Below, piece by piece: positions 1 through 6,128 of a DNA stretch of 9,298 bases; position 1 is the first letter of the stretch; every line of letters begins with the position of its first letter. Both the position numbers and the translations under genes were made by a program. This DNA is from an uncultured Subdoligranulum sp. (lineage in GTDB: Bacteria; Bacillota_A; Clostridia; Oscillospirales; Ruminococcaceae). The stretch spans positions 1-9,298 of the forward strand of contig NZ_CALADU010000092.1 in assembly GCF_937890665.1 (NCBI RefSeq), in the 5' to 3' direction. The notes beneath the pieces were generated by a model. It ran no database searches and was not told the origin of the DNA. It saw only the letters and a list, made by a program, of their open reading frames with translations.

Positions 1-1569
1 TTTGCTGGCGATGGCGTCCTTGTTGTGGGGATCGCAATACCGCAGGAAGTACCAGCTGGAACCGGCCCACTGGGGCATGGTATCGGTCTCGCGCTTGGCA
101 GGACCGCCGCAATGGGGGCAGGTGGTGTTGACCCACTCGGTATGGCGAGCCAACGGGCTTTCACCGTTTTCGCCGGGCTCAAAGTCCTTGATTTCCGGCA
201 GGCGCAGCGGCAGTTCGCTCTCCGGCAGGGGCTGCCAACCGCACTTCTCGCAGTAGACCATAGGAATGGGTTCGCCCCAGTAACGCTGGCGGCTGAACAC
301 CCAGTCACGGAGCTTGAAGTTGACCTGCTTGTGGCCCTTGCCGTTTTCCTCCAGCCAAGCATACATCTTGGCCTTGGCATCCTCCACCGACAGACCGTCG
401 AGGAAACCGGAGTTCACCAGCGTACCGGTGGCCACATCGGTGAAGGCCTCCTTGTCCAGATCGCTCTCGGTCTGGCCCTTGACTACCTCGATGATGGGCA
501 GGCCGAACTTCTTGGCAAATTCCCAGTCGCGGGTATCGTGGGCAGGCACGGCCATAATGGCGCCGGTGCCGTAGGTGGCCAATACGTAGTCCGAAATGAA
601 GATGGGAACCTGCTTGCCGTTGACCGGGTTGATGGCTTCCACGCCCTCGATCTTGACGCCGGTCTTTTCCTTGTTGAGCTCGGTGCGCTCAAAGTCCGAC
701 TTACGGGCAGCTTCCTCCTGATAGGCAGCTACGGCCTCGGTGTTCTGGATGAGGCCTGCGTCCACCCACTTTTTGATAAAGGCATGCTCGGGGCTGACCA
801 CCATGTAGGTGCAGCCGAACAGCGTATCGGCGCGGGTGGTGTAGACCGTCAGCGTATCGCCGGCGGTGGTGGCGAAGTTGATCTCGGCGCCATGGCTGCG
901 GCCGATCCAGTTGCGCTGCTGGGTCTTGACCCGCTCGATGTAATCCACATCGTCCAGATCGTCGATCAAACGGTCCGCATAGGCCGTGATCTTCAGCATC
1001 CACTGGCTCTTGACCCGCTGCACCACCGGGCTGCCGCAACGTTCGCACACACCGTTGACGACTTCCTCGTTGGCCAGCACGACTTTACAGCCGGTGCAGT
1101 AGTTGACCGTGGTTTCTTTCTTATAGGCAAGGCCCTTCTTGAAGAGCTGTAGGAAGATCCACTGGGTCCACTTGTAGTAATCGGGGTCGGTGGTATTGAT
1201 CTCACGATCCCAGTCGAAGGACAGACCCAGCGCCTGCAGCTGGCTCTTGAACCGAGCTACGTTCTTGGCGGTGACGATTTCGGGGTTGATGTGGTTTTTC
1301 AGGGCATAGTTCTCGGTGGGCAGGCCGAAGGCGTCCCAGCCCATGGGGTACAGAACGTTGTAGCCGCACTGCCGCTTTTTGCGGGCCACGATGTCCAGCG
1401 CGGTGTAGCTGCGCGGATGGCCTACATGCAGACCTGCCGCCGAAGGATACGGAAATTCCACCAGCGCGTAGAACTTGGGCTTGCTGTGGTCGATCTCAGC
1501 ATGGAAGGTATGCTCTTCCTGCCAAACTTTCTGCCACTTGGCCTCGACGTTTTTGAAATCATATTTCAC
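1..1569 (-). CDS. leuS: Leucyl-tRNA synthetase, 3' end outside window (523 N-terminal residues)
   Basis: Class I aminoacyl-tRNA synthetase that charges tRNA-Leu in the cytoplasm. I translated the frame by hand: it starts [12 protein letters not shown] at a GTG and stays open for 523 codons to the window edge. Visible landmarks are the HIGH-type signature HVGH (48-51), a zinc knuckle with Cys158, 161, 175 and 178, the CP1 editing domain with TTRADTLFG (244-252) and [15 protein letters not shown] (334-348; Asp345 in the conserved editing position), a second Cys pair set (440/443 and 484/487), and [11 protein letters not shown] (501-511). The C-terminal part, including the KMSKS loop and anticodon-binding domain, lies outside the window; full-length bacterial LeuRS is about 800-870 residues. 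It is the last visible gene of the series, 30 bases after rsfS. The GTG start is supported by a GGGGAG ribosome binding site 10 bases upstream and by the usual N-terminal spacing to HVGH. Identification is secure. Confidence 0.97.
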   Translation of the reverse strand, partial: MKYDFKNVEAKWQKVWQEEHTFHAEIDHSKPKFYALVEFPYPSAAGLHVGHPRSYTALDIVARKKRQCGYNVLYPMGWDAFGLPTENYALKNHINPEIVTAKNVARFKSQLQALGLSFDWDREINTTDPDYYKWTQWIFLQLFKKGLAYKKETTVNYCTGCKVVLANEEVVNGVCERCGSPVVQRVKSQWMLKITAYADRLIDDLDDVDYIERVKTQQRNWIGRSHGAEINFATTAGDTLTVYTTRADTLFGCTYMVVSPEHAFIKKWVDAGLIQNTEAVAAYQEEAARKSDFERTELNKEKTGVKIEGVEAINPVNGKQVPIFISDYVLATYGTGAIMAVPAHDTRDWEFAKKFGLPIIEVVKGQTESDLDKEAFTDVATGTLVNSGFLDGLSVEDAKAKMYAWLEENGKGHKQVNFKLRDWVFSRQRYWGEPIPMVYCEKCGWQPLPESELPLRLPEIKDFEPGENGESPLARHTEWVNTTCPHCGGPAKRETDTMPQWAGSSWYFLRYCDPHNKDAIASK

Positions 1570-1579
1570 GGTAATTTCT

Positions 1580-1585
1580 CTCCCC
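1580..1585 (-). promoter_or_regulatory. Ribosome binding site deciding the GTG start of leuS
   Basis: The minus strand reads GGGGAG 10 bases before the GTG at 1569. No in-frame ATG precedes the conserved N-terminus, so this site fixes a non-ATG start for leuS. Confidence 0.7.
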
Positions 1586-1599
1586 ACTCAAGATTCCGC

Positions 1600-1974
1600 T
1601 TACTCGGCGGTCTCGGTTTTTTCTTCCAGCCATTCACTGGCAGGCACAGGCGTCGCATCGGCCCACAGATGCTCCAGATCGTAGTAGTCGTGCGCTTCCT
1701 GCGTAAAGACATGAACGATGACGCTGCCATAGTCCAGCAGCACCCAGCGTTTGCCGTCGTGACCCTCGGTGCGCAGGACGTTGACGCCCTGCCGCCCCAG
1801 TTGGAACTCCGCCTCGTCGGCCAGTGCGCCCACATGGGTGGTGGACGTACCGGTGGCAATGACGAAATACTCGGTCACGGTGGTCAGATCCTCCACGGCC
1901 AGAATGTGGACGTTGAGGGCTTTTTTAGCGTCCAGCGCGCGGGCCAGACGGATGGCAAGTTCTCTACTTTCCAT
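1600..1974 (-). CDS. rsfS: Ribosome silencing factor RsfS (DUF143/Iojap family)
   Basis: A 124-residue protein of the RsfS/YbeB/Iojap family, which binds uL14 on the 50S subunit and blocks joining with 30S when nutrients run down (family knowledge). The family core is clear: NVHILAVEDL (21-30), the EYFVIATGTSTTHVGALAD stretch (35-53; many homologues have TDYF where this has TEYF), then the WVLLDYGSVIVHVF block (77-90) and YYDLEHLWADA (97-107). Length is normal for the family, with a short acidic C-terminal tail (WLEEKTETAE). An AGGAG lies 11 bases upstream of the ATG. The gene sits 22 bases after the LCP gene and 30 bases before leuS. Linkage of rsfS to nadD and yqeK is conserved in Firmicutes; here the LCP gene is inserted between yqeK and rsfS. 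Confidence 0.95.
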   Translation of the reverse strand: MESRELAIRLARALDAKKALNVHILAVEDLTTVTEYFVIATGTSTTHVGALADEAEFQLGRQGVNVLRTEGHDGKRWVLLDYGSVIVHVFTQEAHDYYDLEHLWADATPVPASEWLEEKTETAE

Positions 1975-1996
1975 AGTTAGGCTTTCTCCTATTCAT

Positions 1997-3895
1997 TTAG
2001 GCGGCAGAGTCGCTGGACGCATCATCCTCGGACGCACTGTCCGAGGCGCTGTCCGAAGCGGTGCTTTCGCTCTCGGTCACGCCAACGACCTGACTGGATC
2101 CATCCAGATTGTCGGTCTGCTGTTTTTCGTCGGCCTCGCTCATCAGGCTGCCCATCTGCTGGATGTTGGGCTCGGTAGCAGTCAGACCGCTGATATCAAA
2201 GCCCAGCACCGAGGGGCTGTCGCACAGATTCAATTCGCTGGCATCCACCGGGCCGATATTCTCGCGGAAATACGTGTTAAGCAGTTCCGCGTCCTCCTGC
2301 CGGGCGGGATATACCACCGATTCGCCGTTGTACTGCTGGCCCATCTTGACGGGCAGCTGGCAAATCATAATCTTGGAGGAATCGATCTTGAGCATACTCA
2401 CCGCAAAGCTGACGAGCTTGGAGGCGCTGAGGTCGGTTTCCATATAATTGAGGACCACCGGGGTCAGGCGCGCCACATCCCAGATGTTACCGATGCTCTT
2501 GAGTTTGCGGAAGAGTGCCGCGTAGAACTGGCGCTGCATGTTCAGACGGCCAATGTCGCCGTTGCTGTAAATGTGACGGGTACGCAGCAGGAACTCGCAG
2601 GCGGCGCCGTTCAGCGTCTGGTAGCCTTCACTCAGATGGCTGCCCTCGTAGTCCATATCCTGCGGCACATAGAGTTCGATGCCGCCGAAGGTATCCACCA
2701 TCTCGACCAGCATTTCCAGACGGATGGTCATATACCCGTCGATGGGAAGCTGGAACTGGTCAGCCACCAGCTCACACAGAGCTGCCATATTGTTATTGCC
2801 GTCGGTGCCCTGCGTCTTGGCCACACTGTTGATGCGGTAGTTGCCCGCAACGCTGCGGTCGGTGCTGACGATGGTATCACGGGGGATCTGCAGCATCTTC
2901 AGCTCGCCGGTTTCGTTGTTGAAGTGGACGTAGAGGATCATATCGGTCATACCGTCGTTCACATCGGATTCATTGGACGAACCGGCAGCCAACTGACCGG
3001 TGCTGGAACGGTCCACACCGGTGACCAGAATGTTCAGTTCTTTGCCTTGGAATTCCTTGGGGGTGTTGATCAGCTCGTTCAGCTTGATGGACCCGCCCTC
3101 GGGCGCGATGGCGGCCATGATCATGGCGTAGGCGCCGCCGAAGATGAGCAGGATGATCAGCAAGGTGATGAGGAGGATCTTCCACCACAGGCCCTTCTTC
3201 TTTTTCTTCTTGCCCTTGCCGTTGTAGGGGCCGTCGCCGCCGTTTTTGCCGCCCTTCTTCCCGCGGGGGGCGTCGCCGTCCCGGGGCGGTTTGCGGCCGC
3301 CGCTGCCGCCGGATTTGGCGGCGCGATAGGTACGGTCCGAAGCTTCCTCTGCGGTGCGGCGCTTAGCCTTGGCCGGTTCCTCCATTTGAATGCCGCCCGA
3401 AGCGGGAACATCGGCATTATAATCGTAGGCCGGTTTGCTGCCCTTGGCGCTGCGTACATCCAGATGCTGGACCTGCGTGCGGGGCCGGGACGCGGACGAA
3501 GACTGATGTACCGTGCGGCGCTGGGCCGGGAAATTGACCGTATTGCCGTATTTTCGTTCTGCCGCGGCACGGTAGGCCATCGCCTGCCGCTGGGCCCGGG
3601 TCAGTTCCCGGGGTGCCTCGGGTTCCTGTACCGGCGGGGTCTGCGCCTCCATCGGCGGATCCATCGGTTCCTGCGGCGGCGGGGTTTGCCGGATGTGACG
3701 CCCCTGTGCGGTGCGCACCGGCTGCTGCACCAGACGGCGATGGGCGTTCTGGCTGGCCTGCTGCTGGGCGCGGCGGCGTGCGGCTTCATACTGATCCTGA
3801 TCCGGTATGGCGGAAGCGGAAGCGCGGGACTGGGGGGCAGCATAATACTGCCCGCCGGCCGCGCCCCCGGTGTGGAGCTTACGCGGTTCGCTCAT
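1997..3895 (-). CDS. LytR-CpsA-Psr (LCP) family envelope protein with long cytoplasmic N-terminus
   Basis: A 632-residue membrane protein of the LCP family, whose members transfer undecaprenyl-phosphate-linked glycopolymers (teichoic acids, capsule) to peptidoglycan on the outer face of the membrane. Layout: residues 1-235 hydrophilic, rich in Gln, Pro, Arg, Gly and Ala, ending in a six-lysine patch (229-234); one transmembrane helix at about 236-262; LCP domain from about 285. LCP hallmarks are VTGVDRSS (291-298), TDMILYVH (317-324, aspartate of the TDT-type motif), LQIPRDT (335-341), YRINSVAK (353-360) and LRTRHIYSNGDIGR followed by QRQF (437-457). The tail (about 599-632) is Ser/Asp/Glu-rich with SDSA repeats. 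Start: ATG with GGGAGG 9 bases upstream. Typical LCP proteins are about 300-500 residues with a short cytoplasmic tail, so this N-terminus is unusually long. Four cysteines lie in the extracytoplasmic part (374, 433, 512, 558). The glycopolymer substrate cannot be told from sequence. It may be served by a promoter inside yqeK. Confidence 0.93.
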   Translation of the reverse strand: MSEPRKLHTGGAAGGQYYAAPQSRASASAIPDQDQYEAARRRAQQQASQNAHRRLVQQPVRTAQGRHIRQTPPPQEPMDPPMEAQTPPVQEPEAPRELTRAQRQAMAYRAAAERKYGNTVNFPAQRRTVHQSSSASRPRTQVQHLDVRSAKGSKPAYDYNADVPASGGIQMEEPAKAKRRTAEEASDRTYRAAKSGGSGGRKPPRDGDAPRGKKGGKNGGDGPYNGKGKKKKKKGLWWKILLITLLIILLIFGGAYAMIMAAIAPEGGSIKLNELINTPKEFQGKELNILVTGVDRSSTGQLAAGSSNESDVNDGMTDMILYVHFNNETGELKMLQIPRDTIVSTDRSVAGNYRINSVAKTQGTDGNNNMAALCELVADQFQLPIDGYMTIRLEMLVEMVDTFGGIELYVPQDMDYEGSHLSEGYQTLNGAACEFLLRTRHIYSNGDIGRLNMQRQFYAALFRKLKSIGNIWDVARLTPVVLNYMETDLSASKLVSFAVSMLKIDSSKIMICQLPVKMGQQYNGESVVYPARQEDAELLNTYFRENIGPVDASELNLCDSPSVLGFDISGLTATEPNIQQMGSLMSEADEKQQTDNLDGSSQVVGVTESESTASDSASDSASEDDASSDSAA

Positions 3896-3945
3896 GGACG
3901 TTATCCTCCCTGTTCATGGCATTTGACAGTCTGGGGCGCAGGGCC

Positions 3946-4515
3946 TCAGCGGTCCAACAGCGCCTTTTGATACTCGTACGCGGCAACGCTCTCGGGATCG
4001 AGTTCGCCGCCTTTTTCTTTTACAAAATCAATGCTCTGCTTCAGCGCCACACACAGCGCTTTGTCCAGATCCTCCATCTCCAACTTGCGCAGTTCCTCCA
4101 CGCCGGGCCAATCCCGCTCGGCGCTGGTCATATCGGCAAGGTAAAGGATCTTATCCAGCAGGCTCATCTCCGGCTTGCCGGTGGTGTGGCACCGAATGGC
4201 CGAGAGGATCTCGGGATCGGTCACCCCCCACTGGGTTTGGGCCAAAATGGCGGCGGCAATGCCGTGCCAAATGGCTGCAGGACGAGCTGGGGCATTTTCT
4301 GCTATTATAGCATTGTCGGCAAAAATCTGCAACTGGGCTTCCTTGGGCAGTTCCTTGGCGCTGTCATGCAAAAGGGCCGCCAAGGCCGCTTTCTCGGGGT
4401 CTGCGCCCCATCGGCGGGCCAGTTGGACTGCCATATTTTTTACATTTTTGGTATGCGTCCAGCGCTTATGCCCCAGACGCGGCTTGACGATTTGCTTGGC
4501 TTCTTCACAAGTCAT
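3946..4515 (-). CDS. yqeK: HD-domain Ap4A hydrolase YqeK
   Basis: A 189-residue HD-domain metal-dependent phosphohydrolase of the YqeK family; characterised members split diadenosine tetraphosphate (Ap4A) symmetrically into two ADP. Metal-site residues are in order: RWTH (His21), LLHDSAKE (His50-Asp51), WHG (His84), CHTTG (His110) and LADMTSAERD (Asp128). The start is the ATG at 4515, giving MTCEEAKQIV, because an AAGGAGG lies 9 bases upstream and the family begins just before this helix. A longer in-frame reading from 4578 would add 21 residues coded inside the nadD tail and has no better support. The start overlaps the nadD stop by 11 bases, so the two are likely translationally coupled. 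The pairing with nadD is conserved in Firmicutes. Residues 70-71 are two consecutive ATA isoleucine codons that create a perfect promoter-like -10 sequence. Confidence 0.93.
   Translation of the reverse strand: MTCEEAKQIVKPRLGHKRWTHTKNVKNMAVQLARRWGADPEKAALAALLHDSAKELPKEAQLQIFADNAIIAENAPARPAAIWHGIAAAILAQTQWGVTDPEILSAIRCHTTGKPEMSLLDKILYLADMTSAERDWPGVEELRKLEMEDLDKALCVALKQSIDFVKEKGGELDPESVAAYEYQKALLDR
4300..4332 (-). promoter_or_regulatory. Candidate internal promoter within yqeK
   Basis: The minus strand carries TGCTATAAT, a perfect extended -10 element (TATAAT at 4304-4309), with TTGCAG 17 bases upstream (4327-4332) as a partial -35 (matches TTG of TTGACA). The -10 sits in a perfect 13-base palindrome, TGCTATAATAGCA (4300-4312). 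Transcription would start near 4297, about 400 bases before the LCP start, and would serve LCP, rsfS and leuS. Chance occurrence in coding DNA is possible, and the -35 is weak. Confidence 0.4.
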
Positions 4516-5146
4516 GGCCACAGTCCTCCTTCGTTGCGGGCAGGGCATCTGCCGCCGGGTAGAGGCCCTCTTCTTCAATCACTTGCAGCACCGGCGCCGG
4601 CAGATGCCGGGGCCATTCGGCCCGGGGAATGCGGCCGGTGCGCAGGTCACTGGACGCGCAGGGGTAGCTTTCGGCCCGGGCAAACAGCACCCGCCCCCCC
4701 GCCGCCTGCAAGGCGTCCGCGGCAGTCTGCAAAGCCCCCTCGTCACCGGGACGGCGGCTTTCCACCACCAGCGCAGCCATCTGCAAAATATCCTGCCAAC
4801 GGCACCACTTTTGGAAGCTGAGCAGCATATCACTGCCCACGCTGAGGTACAGCGCGGCGTCAGGGAACCGCGCGCGCAGCATCTCCAGCGTATGGACGGT
4901 GTAACTGCGTCCCCCCTGCCGGATCTCCCAGTCGCTGACTTCCACCACCGGGGAGAGGGCCGTAAAACACCGGCACATGGCAAGGCGCACCGCGCCGGGG
5001 GTGGCGCTGGCCGCTTTATGGGGCGGGATGCCCGCCGGCATGACGATGGCACGATCGGGCTGCACCAAGTCCAGTGCAGCCCGCAGGTTGTTCATGTGCC
5101 CGTTGTGGGGCGGGTCAAAGGTGCCGCCGTAGAGCAGGACTTTCAT
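4505..5146 (-). CDS. nadD: Nicotinate-nucleotide adenylyltransferase
   Basis: A 213-residue nucleotidyltransferase that joins nicotinic acid mononucleotide and ATP to give deamido-NAD, a core step of NAD synthesis. Motifs: the GGTFDPPHNGH nucleotide-binding signature (7-17, with the HxGH-type histidines 14 and 17), MPAGIPPHK (36-44), SYTVHTLEML (81-90), VGSDMLLSFQKWCRW (103-117) and the C-terminal CASSDLRTG (163-171), which takes the place of the usual ISSTxIR motif. Length is normal to slightly long for the family. The start overlaps the yhbY stop in an ATGA (5143-5146), and no recognisable AGGAG-type site precedes it, so translation probably depends on ribosomes finishing yhbY. The 3' end overlaps yqeK by 11 bases. 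Confidence 0.96.
   Translation of the reverse strand: MKVLLYGGTFDPPHNGHMNNLRAALDLVQPDRAIVMPAGIPPHKAASATPGAVRLAMCRCFTALSPVVEVSDWEIRQGGRSYTVHTLEMLRARFPDAALYLSVGSDMLLSFQKWCRWQDILQMAALVVESRRPGDEGALQTAADALQAAGGRVLFARAESYPCASSDLRTGRIPRAEWPRHLPAPVLQVIEEEGLYPAADALPATKEDCGHDL
4525..4531 (-). promoter_or_regulatory. Ribosome binding site deciding the yqeK start
   Basis: The minus strand reads AAGGAGG 9 bases before the ATG at 4515. It lies inside the nadD 3' end and supports the short 189-residue YqeK over a reading from 4578. Confidence 0.8.
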
Positions 5147-5442
5147 TTGGTCAGCAGCCCGGCATAGGCGCTCTCTTTGGGTTTCTGCTTAAAAAGCACA
5201 AACTTGCGGCCAATGACCTGCACGCAGTCGGCGGAAAGGGCCTCGGCCAGAATGGCGGCGGCTTCCTTGGCGGAATACTCGCTGTTTTCCAGCACCTTGA
5301 CCTTGATCAGTTCCCGGGCGGCCAGACAGTCGCCCACGCCCTGAATCAGGGTTTCATCGATCTCGCCTTTGCCGATCTGGAACACCGGGTCCAGACCGTT
5401 GGCGGCGCCGCGCAGAGCAGCGCGCTGTTTGCTGTTGAGCAT
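5143..5442 (-). CDS. yhbY: YhbY-type CRM-domain RNA-binding protein (50S assembly)
   Basis: A 99-residue single CRM-domain protein (CRS1/YhbY family; YqeI in Bacillus), associated with pre-50S ribosomal particles. It begins MLNSKQRAALRGAANGLDPVFQIGKG, the typical start of the family, and contains the conserved loop as GKGE (24-27); the last position of the GxxG loop is often Gly but is Glu here. The C-terminal half has VIGRKFVLFKQ (77-87), the usual final strand. The start at 5442 is chosen because AAGGAG lies 7 bases upstream; an in-frame ATG at 5493, which overlaps the rdgB stop, would add 17 residues with no family support. It stands 47 bases after rdgB and overlaps nadD by 4 bases. Neighbourhood with nadD, yqeK and rsfS is a conserved Firmicute arrangement. 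Confidence 0.92.
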   Translation of the reverse strand: MLNSKQRAALRGAANGLDPVFQIGKGEIDETLIQGVGDCLAARELIKVKVLENSEYSAKEAAAILAEALSADCVQVIGRKFVLFKQKPKESAYAGLLTK

Positions 5443-5449
5443 ATATGTT

Positions 5450-5455
5450 CTCCTT
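5450..5455 (-). promoter_or_regulatory. Ribosome binding site deciding the yhbY start
   Basis: The minus strand reads AAGGAG 7 bases before the ATG at 5442. It favours the 99-residue YhbY over the upstream in-frame ATG at 5493. Confidence 0.8.
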
Positions 5456-5489
5456 ATTGGTAGTGTATGCGGTACCGGCGGCAGAGGGT

Positions 5490-6125
5490 TCATCCCTGTG
5501 CCAGAAACGCCGGCAGTTCCGCTTCCAGTTTTTCCATCGCCCGGCCCCGGTGGCTGATGGCATCCTTTTCACCGTCGGCCAGTTCGGCATAGCTGCGGCG
5601 GGCGGTGTTCTCGACGGTAGAACCGTCGGGCAGGCCCACCTGGTCGGGCACAAACAGGGGGTCGTAGCCGAAGCCGTTGGTGCCGGTCTCCGAGAAGGCC
5701 ACCGTACCGGGGCATTCCCCTTCCACCAGCAGTTCCCGGCCATTGGGCAGGATGAAGCAGACCGCCGACACGAACCGGGCCGTGCGGTTTTCCGCCGGGA
5801 CCTGCCGCATCTCTTGCAGCAGCTTGGCGTTGTTGGCGGCATCGTCGCCGTGATGCCCGGCATAGCGGGCACTGTAAACGCCGGGGGCACCGTGCAGCGC
5901 ATCCACACAGAGGCCCGAATCATCGGCCACGGTGGGCAGACCGCTGGCCTTGCAGAAGGCTTCGGCCTTGATGCGGGCATTCTCGGCAAAGGTGGTGCCG
6001 GTCTCCTCGGGGTCCAGCTCGATGCCCAGTTCCCGCAGGCTCTTGACCTCGTGGCCCATCCGTTCCAGAATGCGGCGCAGTTCTTTCAGTTTGCCGGCGT
6101 TGTTGCTGGCGGCACAGATCACCAT
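5490..6125 (-). CDS. rdgB: XTP/dITP pyrophosphatase (RdgB/HAM1 family)
   Basis: A 211-residue nucleoside triphosphate pyrophosphatase that removes dITP, XTP and related non-canonical purine nucleotides, releasing the monophosphate and pyrophosphate, and so keeps deaminated bases out of DNA and RNA. Family motifs are complete: SNNAGKLKEL (7-16), TTFAENARIKA (44-54), ADDSGLCVDAL (67-77), PGVYSARYAG (81-90), GFGYDPLF (151-158) and the terminal SHRGRAM (191-197). Length is typical, slightly over the usual 190-205. The ATG is 3 bases after the ftsY stop, and an AAGGAGG reaching into the ftsY 3' end provides the ribosome binding site 8 bases upstream, so it is clearly co-transcribed with ftsY. Confidence 0.97.
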   Translation of the reverse strand: MVICAASNNAGKLKELRRILERMGHEVKSLRELGIELDPEETGTTFAENARIKAEAFCKASGLPTVADDSGLCVDALHGAPGVYSARYAGHHGDDAANNAKLLQEMRQVPAENRTARFVSAVCFILPNGRELLVEGECPGTVAFSETGTNGFGYDPLFVPDQVGLPDGSTVENTARRSYAELADGEKDAISHRGRAMEKLEAELPAFLAQG

Positions 6126-6128
6126 GGG

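Noticed and set aside
25..1152. 375-codon plus-strand open frame opposite leuS
   Set aside because: The minus strand here is an intact LeuRS with catalytic, zinc and editing motifs; the plus-strand protein shows no recognisable domain.
3191..3217. A-rich lysine codon run in the LCP gene as a possible frameshift site
   Set aside because: The longest A run is five, interrupted by G; it does not form the A AAA AAG heptamer, and the frame is intact on both sides.
3416..3421. TATAAT on the minus strand within the LCP gene
   Set aside because: No TTG-containing -35 at 16-19 bases and no TG extension; it simply encodes Tyr-Asn.
3908..3943. CCCTG/CAGGG inverted repeat in the yqeK-LCP gap as a terminator or operator
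   Set aside because: Only a 5-base stem with a loop of about 26 bases and no U-tract; expected by chance.
1769..3970. Very long open frame on the plus strand (733 codons) opposite rsfS and the LCP gene
   Set aside because: It mirrors well-supported minus-strand genes, has no family resemblance, is low-complexity, and is expected from high GC at codon third positions.
4516..4578. N-terminal extension of YqeK by 21 residues
   Set aside because: It lies wholly within the nadD tail, while a strong AAGGAGG supports the ATG at 4515 and family alignment begins there.
5443..5489. Promoter in the rdgB-yhbY gap (TACACT as -10)
   Set aside because: The -10 is a weak match and no -35-like sequence lies at a suitable distance.
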